From Lachnospira sp. UBA4346 (GTDB lineage Bacteria > Bacillota > Clostridia > Lachnospirales > Lachnospiraceae): a stretch of DNA of 64,000 nt. Position 1 is the first letter of the stretch, and each line of letters opens with the position of its first letter. Below are positions 20,176 to 28,452 of the stretch, piece by piece. The notes beneath the pieces were generated by a model, which did no database searches, was not told where the DNA came from, and worked only from the letters and a program-made list of their open reading frames with translations. The position numbers and the translations under genes are program-made. Location of the stretch: contig DGTC01000068.1 of the NCBI GenBank assembly GCA_002394205.1, forward strand, positions 127,585 to 191,584, written 5' to 3'.

Positions 20176-21249
20176 TTATCTGTTCATAGCCTCTTCATAT
20201 ATTTCAATATAACGCTGTGCCATAACATCTGTATTATATTCTGTTAAAATTTCCTGATATGCTGCATCAATGAATTTTGTCTGTCTCTCATTGATACATT
20301 CTTGAATGGCAGCCGTATAATCTGCAACAGATGTACATACAAACCCATTCTTACCATTATGAATAACATCTCTGTTTCCGATTACATTACTTACAATGCA
20401 CATTTTCTTCATATACATCGCTTCTAACAGGGAAATCGGCAATCCCTCCCACAAAGACGGCAGCATGAAAATATCGGCTCTTGTAAGAATTTCTAAAGCC
20501 TCTTTTCTTTTTACCCAACCGGTAATCTCAATATTAGGGGCAGTCAGCTGTTCTCTTAAATCCCCATCGCCAATCCAGATAAAATGAACTTCCGGCATCG
20601 CCAATGCAATTTTATTAAACAGTTTCGGATTCTTCTGATAACTGATTCTTCCTAATGTTGCAACAGTACGTGCCGCATCCGGTGCCGCTTGTAATGTTGA
20701 AACAATCGCATCTATTTCTTTACAATTCACTCCGTTATTTACATAGCGTGCGTTTTTTGTAAGTTTTAAACTTTCTTTGTGCTCACCCTCACTGCAACTT
20801 ATCGTCGTACAATACTTTCTTGCAGAAAACTTTTCGATATAATAAAAAAGCTTTCTCTTCATACTAGCATAGTCTTCCATCAGGAAGCTATATCCATGCG
20901 GCGTATAAAACAATGGAACTTTCTTACCATTAAACGCCCAGCGTCCAAGGATTCCGGCTTTTGATGAATGTAAATGAATAACATCCGGCTGAATCTTACG
21001 TGCTACGCGCTTCACTTCTAAGAATGCCTTTAAATCTGAATTCGGTGAAATGCTTCTTGTCATATTATTTGATTTGATTAAATGAACTCTATCATCAAAA
21101 TAATTCTTATAATCCTTTGGTGTCTGAGGACGTTCCGCATACAAAATGTATACATCATATTTGTCTGCCAATTTATTTGCCATTGCAACAACATAGGTAA
21201 ACACTCCGCCGCCCATTGCCTCAACAATATATAAAATCTTCTTTTTCAT
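20176..21249 (-). CDS. GT4 family glycosyltransferase
   Basis: 357 residues from ATG 21249 (AAGGA seven bases upstream); an upstream ATG at 21264 is also possible. A retaining GT-B enzyme with the N-terminal KKKILYIVEAMGGGVFTYV acceptor domain, HLHSSKAGILGRW, and a C-terminal nucleotide-sugar domain with IGDGDLREQL and the E-x7-E type segment SLWEGLPISLLEAM. It is similar in layout to capsule EpsD/CapM-type enzymes. As an early gene after the initiating phosphotransferase it may add the second sugar; that is inference. Confidence 0.88.
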   Translation of the reverse strand: MKKKILYIVEAMGGGVFTYVVAMANKLADKYDVYILYAERPQTPKDYKNYFDDRVHLIKSNNMTRSISPNSDLKAFLEVKRVARKIQPDVIHLHSSKAGILGRWAFNGKKVPLFYTPHGYSFLMEDYASMKRKLFYYIEKFSARKYCTTISCSEGEHKESLKLTKNARYVNNGVNCKEIDAIVSTLQAAPDAARTVATLGRISYQKNPKLFNKIALAMPEVHFIWIGDGDLREQLTAPNIEITGWVKRKEALEILTRADIFMLPSLWEGLPISLLEAMYMKKMCIVSNVIGNRDVIHNGKNGFVCTSVADYTAAIQECINERQTKFIDAAYQEILTEYNTDVMAQRYIEIYEEAMNR

Positions 21250-21278
21250 TGCACTTTCCTTCATCGTTAATATCCTAA

Positions 21279-21734
21279 TTACTGCAACACTACATCGCCT
21301 TGTCGAGTCAACAGTACGACCTTATATTCAAAATTTCTGTCTACAATAAAATATAAATCTGAAACCTGTGTCTGTGTTGATTGAGAAACAAATGTTAAAT
21401 CCCCAACACCTTTTTGCTTTAATATCTGATACATCTGTGGCAGGGCAGTTTCTACAACGCTTAATGTCACTCCCCTGTTCGAGCCAATTCGAAATTTTCT
21501 CTCCTGATTTCTTGAAAGACTTCGAATCACTTCGTCCTGAATTGCTTCATCCTGCAACGCTTCTCCAATGACATTTTGTATAAACACAATTGTCTGCTGA
21601 TCCTGCTCTTCTCTGACACCCTCTGCCTTTTCAACTTTTTCCGGAATAAAAAACACTGCAATCAAAGCCATACAGCATAACATTCCTAAGAATATTAGTA
21701 TTTGTTTTATCTGTTCTTTCCACTTCTTAGACAT
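21279..21734 (-). CDS. Uncharacterised single-pass membrane protein of the capsule operon
   Basis: 151 residues, not recognised. One hydrophobic segment lies near the N terminus (IKQILIFLGMLCCMALIAVF) after a basic stretch, so the remaining ~115 residues are probably extracytoplasmic. That part has an acidic/Gln-rich helix-like start and a beta-rich end (DLYFIVDRNFEYKVVLLTRQ). The start is the ATG at 21734 with GGAG nine bases upstream; the longer frame begins with a TTG. It lies nine bases after the initiating transferase gene. It has only one membrane segment, so it is not a Wzz-type chain-length protein. Confidence 0.75.
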   Translation of the reverse strand: MSKKWKEQIKQILIFLGMLCCMALIAVFFIPEKVEKAEGVREEQDQQTIVFIQNVIGEALQDEAIQDEVIRSLSRNQERKFRIGSNRGVTLSVVETALPQMYQILKQKGVGDLTFVSQSTQTQVSDLYFIVDRNFEYKVVLLTRQGDVVLQ

Positions 21735-21758
21735 ATCTGTATTCTCCAATACGCTGTT

Positions 21759-23189
21759 TTATTTACCGCCTTCTGTTAATACCATTGCAACCGTCTTAAA
21801 CAAAATCTTTATATCCAGTCCAAGACTCCAATTATCAATATAATCTAAATCCATCTTCACAACGTCTTCAAAATCTTCTACGGTGTTTCGCCCATATGCC
21901 TGCCACATTCCAGTAATTCCAGGCTTCATTGACAGTCTTCTCTTATGATGTGCTCCGTACTGCTTAAACTCTCCAACCGTTGGCGGACGCGTTCCTACCA
22001 GACTCATATCCCCCATCAGTACATTGATAAACTGCGGCAGTTCATCAATACTTGTCTTACGGATAAACTTTCCTACCTTTGTAATTCGTGGATCATCTGT
22101 CATTTTAAACATCAAACCACTCATTTCATTCTGTGCCATCAATTCTTTTTTACGTTCTTCTGCATCTATATACATAGAACGAAATTTATAAATATAGAAA
22201 TAACGACCATTCTTTCCAACTCGTTTTTGTTTAAAAAACAATGGTCCTTTGGATTCTATTTTAATGGCAGGTGCCACAAAAATCATAGCTATAATCATAA
22301 TGATTAAGCCCACAAAGCCGCCTAAAATATCCATCAGACGTTTGATTGCCATCGCACGGTAATCATAAAAACGATTTGCAAATGTTACAACCGGTGTTCC
22401 ATTAATTTTACCAAATGTTGACGCAAAATCAGAAAAATAATCCATAACAGCCAACTTCAAATGTACTGCAACACCCATATTTTCTAACTTTAAAATCGTA
22501 TCCTGCAAAGAAGATACTCTGTCATACGGCACATTAATATAGACCTCATCTACAATTTCATTCTTAATATACTGCATCATTGTGTGTGCATTTGCTACAA
22601 TTGGAATATCTTCTATCTTCTGTCCTGTCATATCTGCATCTACAATCGCAATTCCAATCACTCTGCGCATCCAATTTTCTTTATCATTCATTTGTGCAAC
22701 AACCGTCTTTACATTTGCTTGTGTTGTAATAATAAGCATGTGAAGCACGTCATTTTTTGCGCTGCGAATATGCACAAGATATCCTTTCACAGCAACTCTT
22801 GTAAGAAGCATCAGCACTGCACCAAAAATAAGCGTAAATACATAAAGTCCCCTCGGAAAGCCTTCTTTATTCGCAGATGTTCTGCTCAACAATTCACTGA
22901 TTGCTATAATTCCTCCCATTAAGGCACATTTATATACAACCGACTTTCCTTCTTCATAGATTCCACGCACCGTAAAATTCTTATTTCCATTATAAAATAA
23001 TGACACCAATAAAAATGCTACCATTACCACTGTTATATTTGCGCTCATTAAAACATTTGCATACGCAACGCTCAGATTCTTGTATCCTATCATCCATGCA
23101 ATACCAGAACCATAATATCCAAGCAACAGACTAACCAGGTCTGTTAAAAACAAAACGACATTCTGAATCCGTTCTTTCGTTTGATTCAT
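21759..23189 (-). CDS. Undecaprenyl-phosphate sugar-1-phosphate transferase (WbaP/WcaJ/CpsE type)
   Basis: 476 residues that initiate glycan synthesis by transferring a sugar-1-phosphate to undecaprenyl phosphate. Several N-terminal membrane helices (about 10-130) and a CoA_binding-like domain (about 140-260) precede the catalytic bacterial sugar transferase domain. That domain begins KRLMDILGGFVGL and contains KFRSMYIDAE, RKTSIDELPQFINVLMGDMS and VGTRPPT, all diagnostic. It is the first gene of the Wzx/Wzy operon. A consensus promoter ends about 30 bases upstream and GGAGAGGG precedes the ATG. The sugar is unknown. Confidence 0.93.
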   Translation of the reverse strand: MNQTKERIQNVVLFLTDLVSLLLGYYGSGIAWMIGYKNLSVAYANVLMSANITVVMVAFLLVSLFYNGNKNFTVRGIYEEGKSVVYKCALMGGIIAISELLSRTSANKEGFPRGLYVFTLIFGAVLMLLTRVAVKGYLVHIRSAKNDVLHMLIITTQANVKTVVAQMNDKENWMRRVIGIAIVDADMTGQKIEDIPIVANAHTMMQYIKNEIVDEVYINVPYDRVSSLQDTILKLENMGVAVHLKLAVMDYFSDFASTFGKINGTPVVTFANRFYDYRAMAIKRLMDILGGFVGLIIMIIAMIFVAPAIKIESKGPLFFKQKRVGKNGRYFYIYKFRSMYIDAEERKKELMAQNEMSGLMFKMTDDPRITKVGKFIRKTSIDELPQFINVLMGDMSLVGTRPPTVGEFKQYGAHHKRRLSMKPGITGMWQAYGRNTVEDFEDVVKMDLDYIDNWSLGLDIKILFKTVAMVLTEGGK

Positions 23190-23219
23190 CTTCCCTCTCC
23201 TATCACCAAATCTGTTATC

Positions 23220-23248
23220 ATTCTATCATTTGTCTTTTTTTCTGTAAA
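23220..23248 (-). promoter_or_regulatory. Sigma-A promoter of the Wzx/Wzy operon
   Basis: TTTACA and TAGAAT separated by 17 bases on the minus strand, ending 31 bases before the ATG of the initiating transferase. Confidence 0.72.
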
Positions 23249-23371
23249 GCACCCTTTGATTATAATATTTGATAAAATGTCGTGTAAAATACATACATAC
23301 CATAATATAGAGTATCTTTTTTATATTTTTTCGCATTAGAACAATTTTATTAAATCTCTGCAAACTAAATT

Positions 23372-23400
23372 AGTATAGCACAATTATGCTGTCTTGCAAA
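23372..23400 (-). promoter_or_regulatory. Second, distal promoter of the Wzx/Wzy operon
   Basis: TTTGCA and TATACT separated by 17 bases on the minus strand. A transcript from here would carry an AT-rich leader of about 175 bases. The region 23190-23503 holds these two promoters and a terminator; no gene is seen in it. Confidence 0.6.
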
Positions 23401-23446
23401 GATTATCATTCATACCGTTTTGTTAAATTCTTGCATTTTACATATT

Positions 23447-23481
23447 GAAAAAGGAATGTCCTCTTAAGAACACTCCCTTTT
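23447..23481 (-). terminator. Terminator of the acyltransferase gene
   Basis: The minus-strand hairpin AAAAGGGAGTGTTC / ACATTCCTTTTT (imperfect, one bulge) is followed by a short T tract, 22 bases after the stop at 23504. Confidence 0.65.
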
Positions 23482-23503
23482 CATCCTAAACGATTGTCTA
23501 AAA

Positions 23504-24634
23504 TCATTTTCTATTTTTTTGAACAGCACTGCTCATTTTTCCAAAAGCAGTCTTTATTTGTCTTAAAATTCTATCACTGCATTTTGCCAGCAATAAGGAG
23601 CCTGACACTGCAAATAACAAATACAAAAAGCGGAACTGATAGATTGGTTCATAATGGCAAAATGCGCTCATACGCATCGCATCGATATCAAACGGAACAT
23701 CTCTTACTACAATTCCCAATTCCCATATCAGACCATTTAATAAATTAATAAACAGATAATGATGTATCATAATTTCATACGTGTGATTTGATATATCATT
23801 CATAATCTTACTGTTTCCTAATGCCGGCTCAATGATTCGCACAATACACAGCCAAAATGCAATTCCCGTAATAGACGTAATCAAAGGCATAATAGATGGT
23901 ACTCCCGGTACGAATCCAGACATCTCTGCAATATCTACGAACACAATTCCATTTCCATAAATACAGAGCAATAAAATATTAATTAAGATCGCCGTAAGCA
24001 TAATTGCCAGCTTTGACCATTTCATAAATTTATCTTCAACATATTTATGGTATACGACACCCATCTGATAGAACTGAAGCAGGAATCCTACCTTGAGCAA
24101 CAGAAGGTATCTGGATGTTGCATAACCATGCTTACTTGCATATACACAGCCTACTCCTATGCAAACAAATATCACAAACGCTGCCAAATCATTCCATATC
24201 CGATTCGTAATCTTATGGAACAATATATATATAATTTGAATAAAAAATAGTGTTATAATAAACCATGCTGGTGCTGTCAGCTGATTGATATATCCGACCG
24301 TAAATGGTCTGACAATCATATCTTTCCATGTAACATCTGCATCATACAAAATAAAGCCCAACATTCTTAAAACATATTCTAATATGCTATACAGCACACT
24401 CCAAATTGCATACGGAACAAGCAACTTTTTTACTTTTTTTAGAATTGTCTGCGGAATATGTTCCAAATTTTTTTCTCGAAAGAAATATCCCGAAATAAAT
24501 ATAAACATTGGCATAAAAAAGCTATTATAATCAAAATATGCGGTTCCCACCAACAGAGATGTATGACAATGTGCATCAACCACAAAAACAATCCCCAGAG
24601 CTGACAGTAACATAAATGTTTTATTACTTTTCAT
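23504..24634 (-). CDS. Membrane acyltransferase, acyltransferase-3 family (OafA/WecH-like)
   Basis: 376 residues with about ten membrane helices. The N-terminal region LLSALGIVFVVDAHCHTS carries the family's conserved early histidine, and FFMPMFIFISGYFFRE matches the conserved second-helix motif. Family members O-acylate surface glycans using acyl-CoA. It forms its own unit with a consensus promoter (24681-24709) and a terminator, between the galactofuranan and Wzx/Wzy operons. Which polymer it modifies is unknown. GGAG lies five bases before the ATG. Confidence 0.87.
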   Translation of the reverse strand: MKSNKTFMLLSALGIVFVVDAHCHTSLLVGTAYFDYNSFFMPMFIFISGYFFREKNLEHIPQTILKKVKKLLVPYAIWSVLYSILEYVLRMLGFILYDADVTWKDMIVRPFTVGYINQLTAPAWFIITLFFIQIIYILFHKITNRIWNDLAAFVIFVCIGVGCVYASKHGYATSRYLLLLKVGFLLQFYQMGVVYHKYVEDKFMKWSKLAIMLTAILINILLLCIYGNGIVFVDIAEMSGFVPGVPSIMPLITSITGIAFWLCIVRIIEPALGNSKIMNDISNHTYEIMIHHYLFINLLNGLIWELGIVVRDVPFDIDAMRMSAFCHYEPIYQFRFLYLLFAVSGSLLLAKCSDRILRQIKTAFGKMSSAVQKNRK

Positions 24635-24680
24635 AAAAACTCCGTCCTTCTACTTATTATAATTATAAAATTTCCAAAGT

Positions 24681-24709
24681 ATTATAGCAGAACACCGCGA
24701 TAGTTGCAA
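24681..24709 (-). promoter_or_regulatory. Sigma-A promoter of the acyltransferase gene
   Basis: TTGCAA and TATAAT with a 17-base spacer and a TGC extended -10 element on the minus strand, 47 bases before the ATG. Confidence 0.8.
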
Positions 24710-24764
24710 CTAGGGGATCTTATTTGTTCCATACGCTATCTCTTATTTTTATATAAATATAACA

Positions 24765-24811
24765 AAAGGCAATGCAGAAACACCTCCGTATCGTGTCTCC
24801 ACATTGCCTTT
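24765..24811 (-). terminator. Strong terminator closing the galactofuranan/GH25 operon
   Basis: AAAGGCAATG at 24811-24802 pairs perfectly with CATTGCCTTT at 24774-24765, with further pairing inside. A T-rich tail follows on the minus strand. It lies 87 bases after the GH25 stop. Confidence 0.88.
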
Positions 24812-24897
24812 ACTATTTTATTATAATATATTGATTTTATCATTTGCAAGATTATTTACAAATAATGATTCATAAATTCTGTAATTATCCAGACAGC

Positions 24898-26595
24898 TTA
24901 CTGATAACGCACATTCATATCAACACGTCCATTAATACCAGCAACGGAGCCGTCGCTTGAATACTGCCACATAATCCAATTGCCATCCGGTACATATGTA
25001 ATGCCATAATATGCAAGCCACTTATCTTCATCAATCGCATCTCTATCTAATACATTTCTGAAGTAATTATAATTTGCATATACGCCAGTTTTGTAAAATG
25101 GACTTACACCATCCATCACAATATTAAGCCAACGCATAATATCTGCGCCGCCTTCAGCACTATATATATCAATTCCGTAGCGTTCATAATATTCAGAGGC
25201 TTCTATATCCAGATATACTTCCAACTGCGGATTGTGTCCTGAAAGCAAACGTAAAATATGATTTGTCTCACTTCTTGCATCCTCGTCGCTTACTGCATAA
25301 GAGAACAGATAAACACCATAAGGCATACCAACCCGTTCACATTCATTCATATTACGTATCGCCATACGATCATCCTGATCTTCATCATCGTTTCCATATC
25401 CAACTCTGATAATTGCATACTGTACGCCATCTGCTTTTACTGCATCCCAGTCAATCGTTCCCTGGTATACAGAAACATCAATACCTATCGAACCATCTAC
25501 GTAACCATCTTTGACATGCCACTGTAATCCCTTAATATCTTTCGCCACACCATTATATGATGTATCATGTACGCCGTTTGATAAATATACTTTCTGTCCA
25601 TTCAGATTTGTAACTCCTGTGTAGCTTCCGGTTGAAATGACAGAACCTGCATTAATATTATATGTAACGCCTCTATATTCAACCTTTCCTACGTAGGAAA
25701 ATTCTACTTCACCATTGTGTACATACCATTCTCCGGCTTCATTATTTGTAATTCCGGTAAATGTAGGATTCCATACATCATCTTCTACATAGATCCATTC
25801 TTTCTTATACTCCAGCAAGCCGGTATATCCCTTTTCACAGGCTCCATTCACACAGCGAAATAACTTATTATCAGATGCTACTGTTCCTGTATAATCAAAG
25901 GCTACTCCGCCTCCGACAACATACCACCAGCCGGAAGCATTTGCAGACAAACCTGTAAAATCAAACTTTACAAGTCCTTTTTCCAAATACCACCAACCAT
26001 AGTCATTTTCAGCAAGTCCCGTAAACTCTTTATCCCAACGGCCGCCTACAATTTTGTACCATTTACCTTCCCAAGGCACAATATTTATAACACTAAAATC
26101 TATTGTTCCGCCGCTGACGCACCAGTCACTTCCATTATATGGAACGTATCCTGCATATGTAAAATCAACAATACCGTCACTTACATACCACCAGCCAAAT
26201 TCATTTTCGGCTAATCCCGTATAATCATTCTGCCATACACCGCCTGCGATATAACGCCATTCATCATTTACATAACCGACATTGGTATAATCAAAGGCTA
26301 CTCCGCCCCCAAACACACACCAATTCTGACCATTATACTCTACAAGACCATTATATGTAAAATCAACAACGCCATCCTTTACATACCACCAGCCGTTTTC
26401 GTTCTGGGCAAGTCCCGTATAATCGTGATTTTCCGAGCCATTCTCATAATAAGTCCATATTCCATTTTCATTTTGATATACGCCATTGAACCCTTCTGCA
26501 CGGACGGTTTGTGTCCATAACAGGCACAAACAACTTATTCCTGCAAAAATAAGCCCTTTCCAAACGACATTCCACTTTTGTAATTGTTCTTTCAT
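24898..26595 (-). CDS. Secreted GH25 lysozyme-type muramidase with N-terminal GWWY wall-binding repeats
   Basis: 565 residues. A signal peptide (about 1-33, ending QTVRAEG) is followed by about ten degenerate 20-22-residue aromatic repeats (38-340; YTGLAENEFGWWYVSDG type). These resemble choline/glucan-binding cell-wall repeats and are shared with the GH73 protein at 41784-43796. The C-terminal GH25 domain (368-565) has GIDVSVYQGTIDW and the catalytic YLDIE (about 461-465), plus IMWQYSSDG near the end. It cleaves the MurNAc-GlcNAc bond of peptidoglycan. As last gene of the galactofuranan operon it may remodel wall where the polymer is attached (inference). The ribosome site is poor. Confidence 0.9.
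   Translation of the reverse strand: MKEQLQKWNVVWKGLIFAGISCLCLLWTQTVRAEGFNGVYQNENGIWTYYENGSENHDYTGLAQNENGWWYVKDGVVDFTYNGLVEYNGQNWCVFGGGVAFDYTNVGYVNDEWRYIAGGVWQNDYTGLAENEFGWWYVSDGIVDFTYAGYVPYNGSDWCVSGGTIDFSVINIVPWEGKWYKIVGGRWDKEFTGLAENDYGWWYLEKGLVKFDFTGLSANASGWWYVVGGGVAFDYTGTVASDNKLFRCVNGACEKGYTGLLEYKKEWIYVEDDVWNPTFTGITNNEAGEWYVHNGEVEFSYVGKVEYRGVTYNINAGSVISTGSYTGVTNLNGQKVYLSNGVHDTSYNGVAKDIKGLQWHVKDGYVDGSIGIDVSVYQGTIDWDAVKADGVQYAIIRVGYGNDDEDQDDRMAIRNMNECERVGMPYGVYLFSYAVSDEDARSETNHILRLLSGHNPQLEVYLDIEASEYYERYGIDIYSAEGGADIMRWLNIVMDGVSPFYKTGVYANYNYFRNVLDRDAIDEDKWLAYYGITYVPDGNWIMWQYSSDGSVAGINGRVDMNVRYQ
25560..26480 (-). repeat. Degenerate aromatic wall-binding repeat array in the GH25 gene
   Basis: About ten units of 20-22 codons, each with a GWWYV or related aromatic core and a following YTGL. 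They are more diverged from each other than the units in the GH73 gene. Confidence 0.7.
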
Positions 26596-26651
26596 CGTCT
26601 GTTTCTCACTTATTTCCTTTCTACTCCCACATCACAGTTTACAAAAAATCA

Positions 26652-28424
26652 TTACTGCCCATAATGATTTTCAATATCACCATCTGTATTGTTATTTACC
26701 ATACTGTTAAACTGATTACTCTTACATTCAATTGCGAAATATTCACTATCCATAATGATATTATCAAACAAATCATTGCAGTAACTTTCTTCCGCAAAAA
26801 ATACCCCTGAATAATGACTTCCGGTTACAGTATTTCTACATATAATATTTTCATAACTAGCCGTAAAGTCAAGTCCTTTTACCGGTTCATCCGGTGTCTT
26901 TGCATGTCCTACTTCTATCCCAAAGAAGTGGAATGTTTCACTTTCGCCTGCATTATTATCTGCAATTGTATTCTGCATAATAAGATTTCTATAAGCAGAA
27001 CGTACCATTTTTACACCACTGCCATAATTATGTGTAATGTCATTATTCATAACCGTATTATAAGCAGAGTTATCGATAGAAACCCCCGGTAATTTTGCCG
27101 GAGACGAACCATCGGAAAGTCTTCCGTGACCAAGTACAAAATCCGCTGTTAAATCATCATCTGTCTGTCTTAATCTTCCGCCATTCTGTTTAATAACATT
27201 ATCTGCAACATAAGCACCGAATGTTCCATAATCCAGACACATTCCTTCTTTGTCATTCTGAATGATTCTGTTTTCCACAACATAAATTTCATAAGCTCCA
27301 TCAGAATAAATACCGGATGAACCGTTCTTCATAACACTATTCTGATAAATAACAATATCATGTGGTGTATCTAACAGATTATACAAATGCTCATCTTTAA
27401 AAATGTTATATGCTGTATAATAATCATCAATCTCCATGGATGTCATAACAAGTCCCGCAGTCAGGTTTCTTGTTCCCTGATTCTGACGAATCGTATTATC
27501 TTTGATAATACCATTGCTGATGTTACCATTTAAGAATACTGCACCATTGCCATTTTCATAAACATCATTTCCTGTCAATCGGAACTCTGAACAGGTTCCC
27601 ATAACAACAAGACCCTTATAAACAGATTTTGCAATATTACATCCTTCAATCACAAAATTATTCGTACGAATAATATAAATTCCATACTTATAACCACCGG
27701 ACGACAAATCAATATTATAAAATGCAATATTGCTGCAATCTTCAGCAATCATTGCCTTATCGATTTCGCTGCTTCCTGCGCGGATTATAACATCTTTTGC
27801 ATCAATGGCAATATTAGATTTCATAACAATTGTTTCATCTAATACCAGTTCTTTTGAAGCAATTGTAATATACGCATTATCTGTTTCTCTGATGAGTTCA
27901 TTCAACTGCGATGCTGTATTTCCGTTAAATGTAACATTTGCTGTATAAACATTATCTTTTTTAACATCATATGCTACCTGATTATACAGATTTTTCCAAT
28001 TGAATACGGGTGTTTCATACTTCTTACTATCAATATGAAGTGCCTCCATTTTCTTGAGCACCTGTATCTCTGACATATATTTGTCCGCATCTTCCTGATT
28101 CATTCGCTCCAATGAAGGAAGGTTATTTGCTGCTATAACACTTTCGCAATCCTTAGGATAAATACGCTGTTCAGCCTGATTCAAATCATAAGAAATGTTT
28201 GCAACAAGTTCCTCATATTTTTTTTGCTGCTCTGCATTTTTTTGTTTAACTTCTTCCTGCTTTTCTCTAAATGTCTTGCCAATTGCGACCGGCTGCATAT
28301 CCTGATTCATCGGTCTTACCGCATCAATATGCAATATCTTATCTCGCGCAATTACCGCAAATACTAGTACAAGATATGCCACCGCCAAAATTAAGATTCG
28401 ACGTGTTCTTTTCTTATTTTTCAC
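26652..28424 (-). CDS. Membrane-anchored right-handed parallel beta-helix protein
   Basis: 590 residues from a GTG at 28424 that has GGAGG five bases upstream (the ATG at 28436 has no site). An N-terminal signal anchor (RILILAVAYLVLVFAVIA) and a charged helical linker (about 45-130) precede a long beta-helix with PbH1-type repeats (about 165-585). Phrases such as NIAFYNIDLSSGG, NNFVIEGCNIA and GNGAVFLNGNISNG are typical of NosD/polysaccharide epimerase-lyase folds. It probably acts outside the membrane on the exported polymer, as epimerase, lyase or binding scaffold; the catalytic residues cannot be assigned. It lies between the GlfT2-like and GH25 genes. Confidence 0.78.
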   Translation of the reverse strand: MKNKKRTRRILILAVAYLVLVFAVIARDKILHIDAVRPMNQDMQPVAIGKTFREKQEEVKQKNAEQQKKYEELVANISYDLNQAEQRIYPKDCESVIAANNLPSLERMNQEDADKYMSEIQVLKKMEALHIDSKKYETPVFNWKNLYNQVAYDVKKDNVYTANVTFNGNTASQLNELIRETDNAYITIASKELVLDETIVMKSNIAIDAKDVIIRAGSSEIDKAMIAEDCSNIAFYNIDLSSGGYKYGIYIIRTNNFVIEGCNIAKSVYKGLVVMGTCSEFRLTGNDVYENGNGAVFLNGNISNGIIKDNTIRQNQGTRNLTAGLVMTSMEIDDYYTAYNIFKDEHLYNLLDTPHDIVIYQNSVMKNGSSGIYSDGAYEIYVVENRIIQNDKEGMCLDYGTFGAYVADNVIKQNGGRLRQTDDDLTADFVLGHGRLSDGSSPAKLPGVSIDNSAYNTVMNNDITHNYGSGVKMVRSAYRNLIMQNTIADNNAGESETFHFFGIEVGHAKTPDEPVKGLDFTASYENIICRNTVTGSHYSGVFFAEESYCNDLFDNIIMDSEYFAIECKSNQFNSMVNNNTDGDIENHYGQ

Positions 28425-28452
28425 TATATCCTCCATTCAAAAGCTTATCTGT

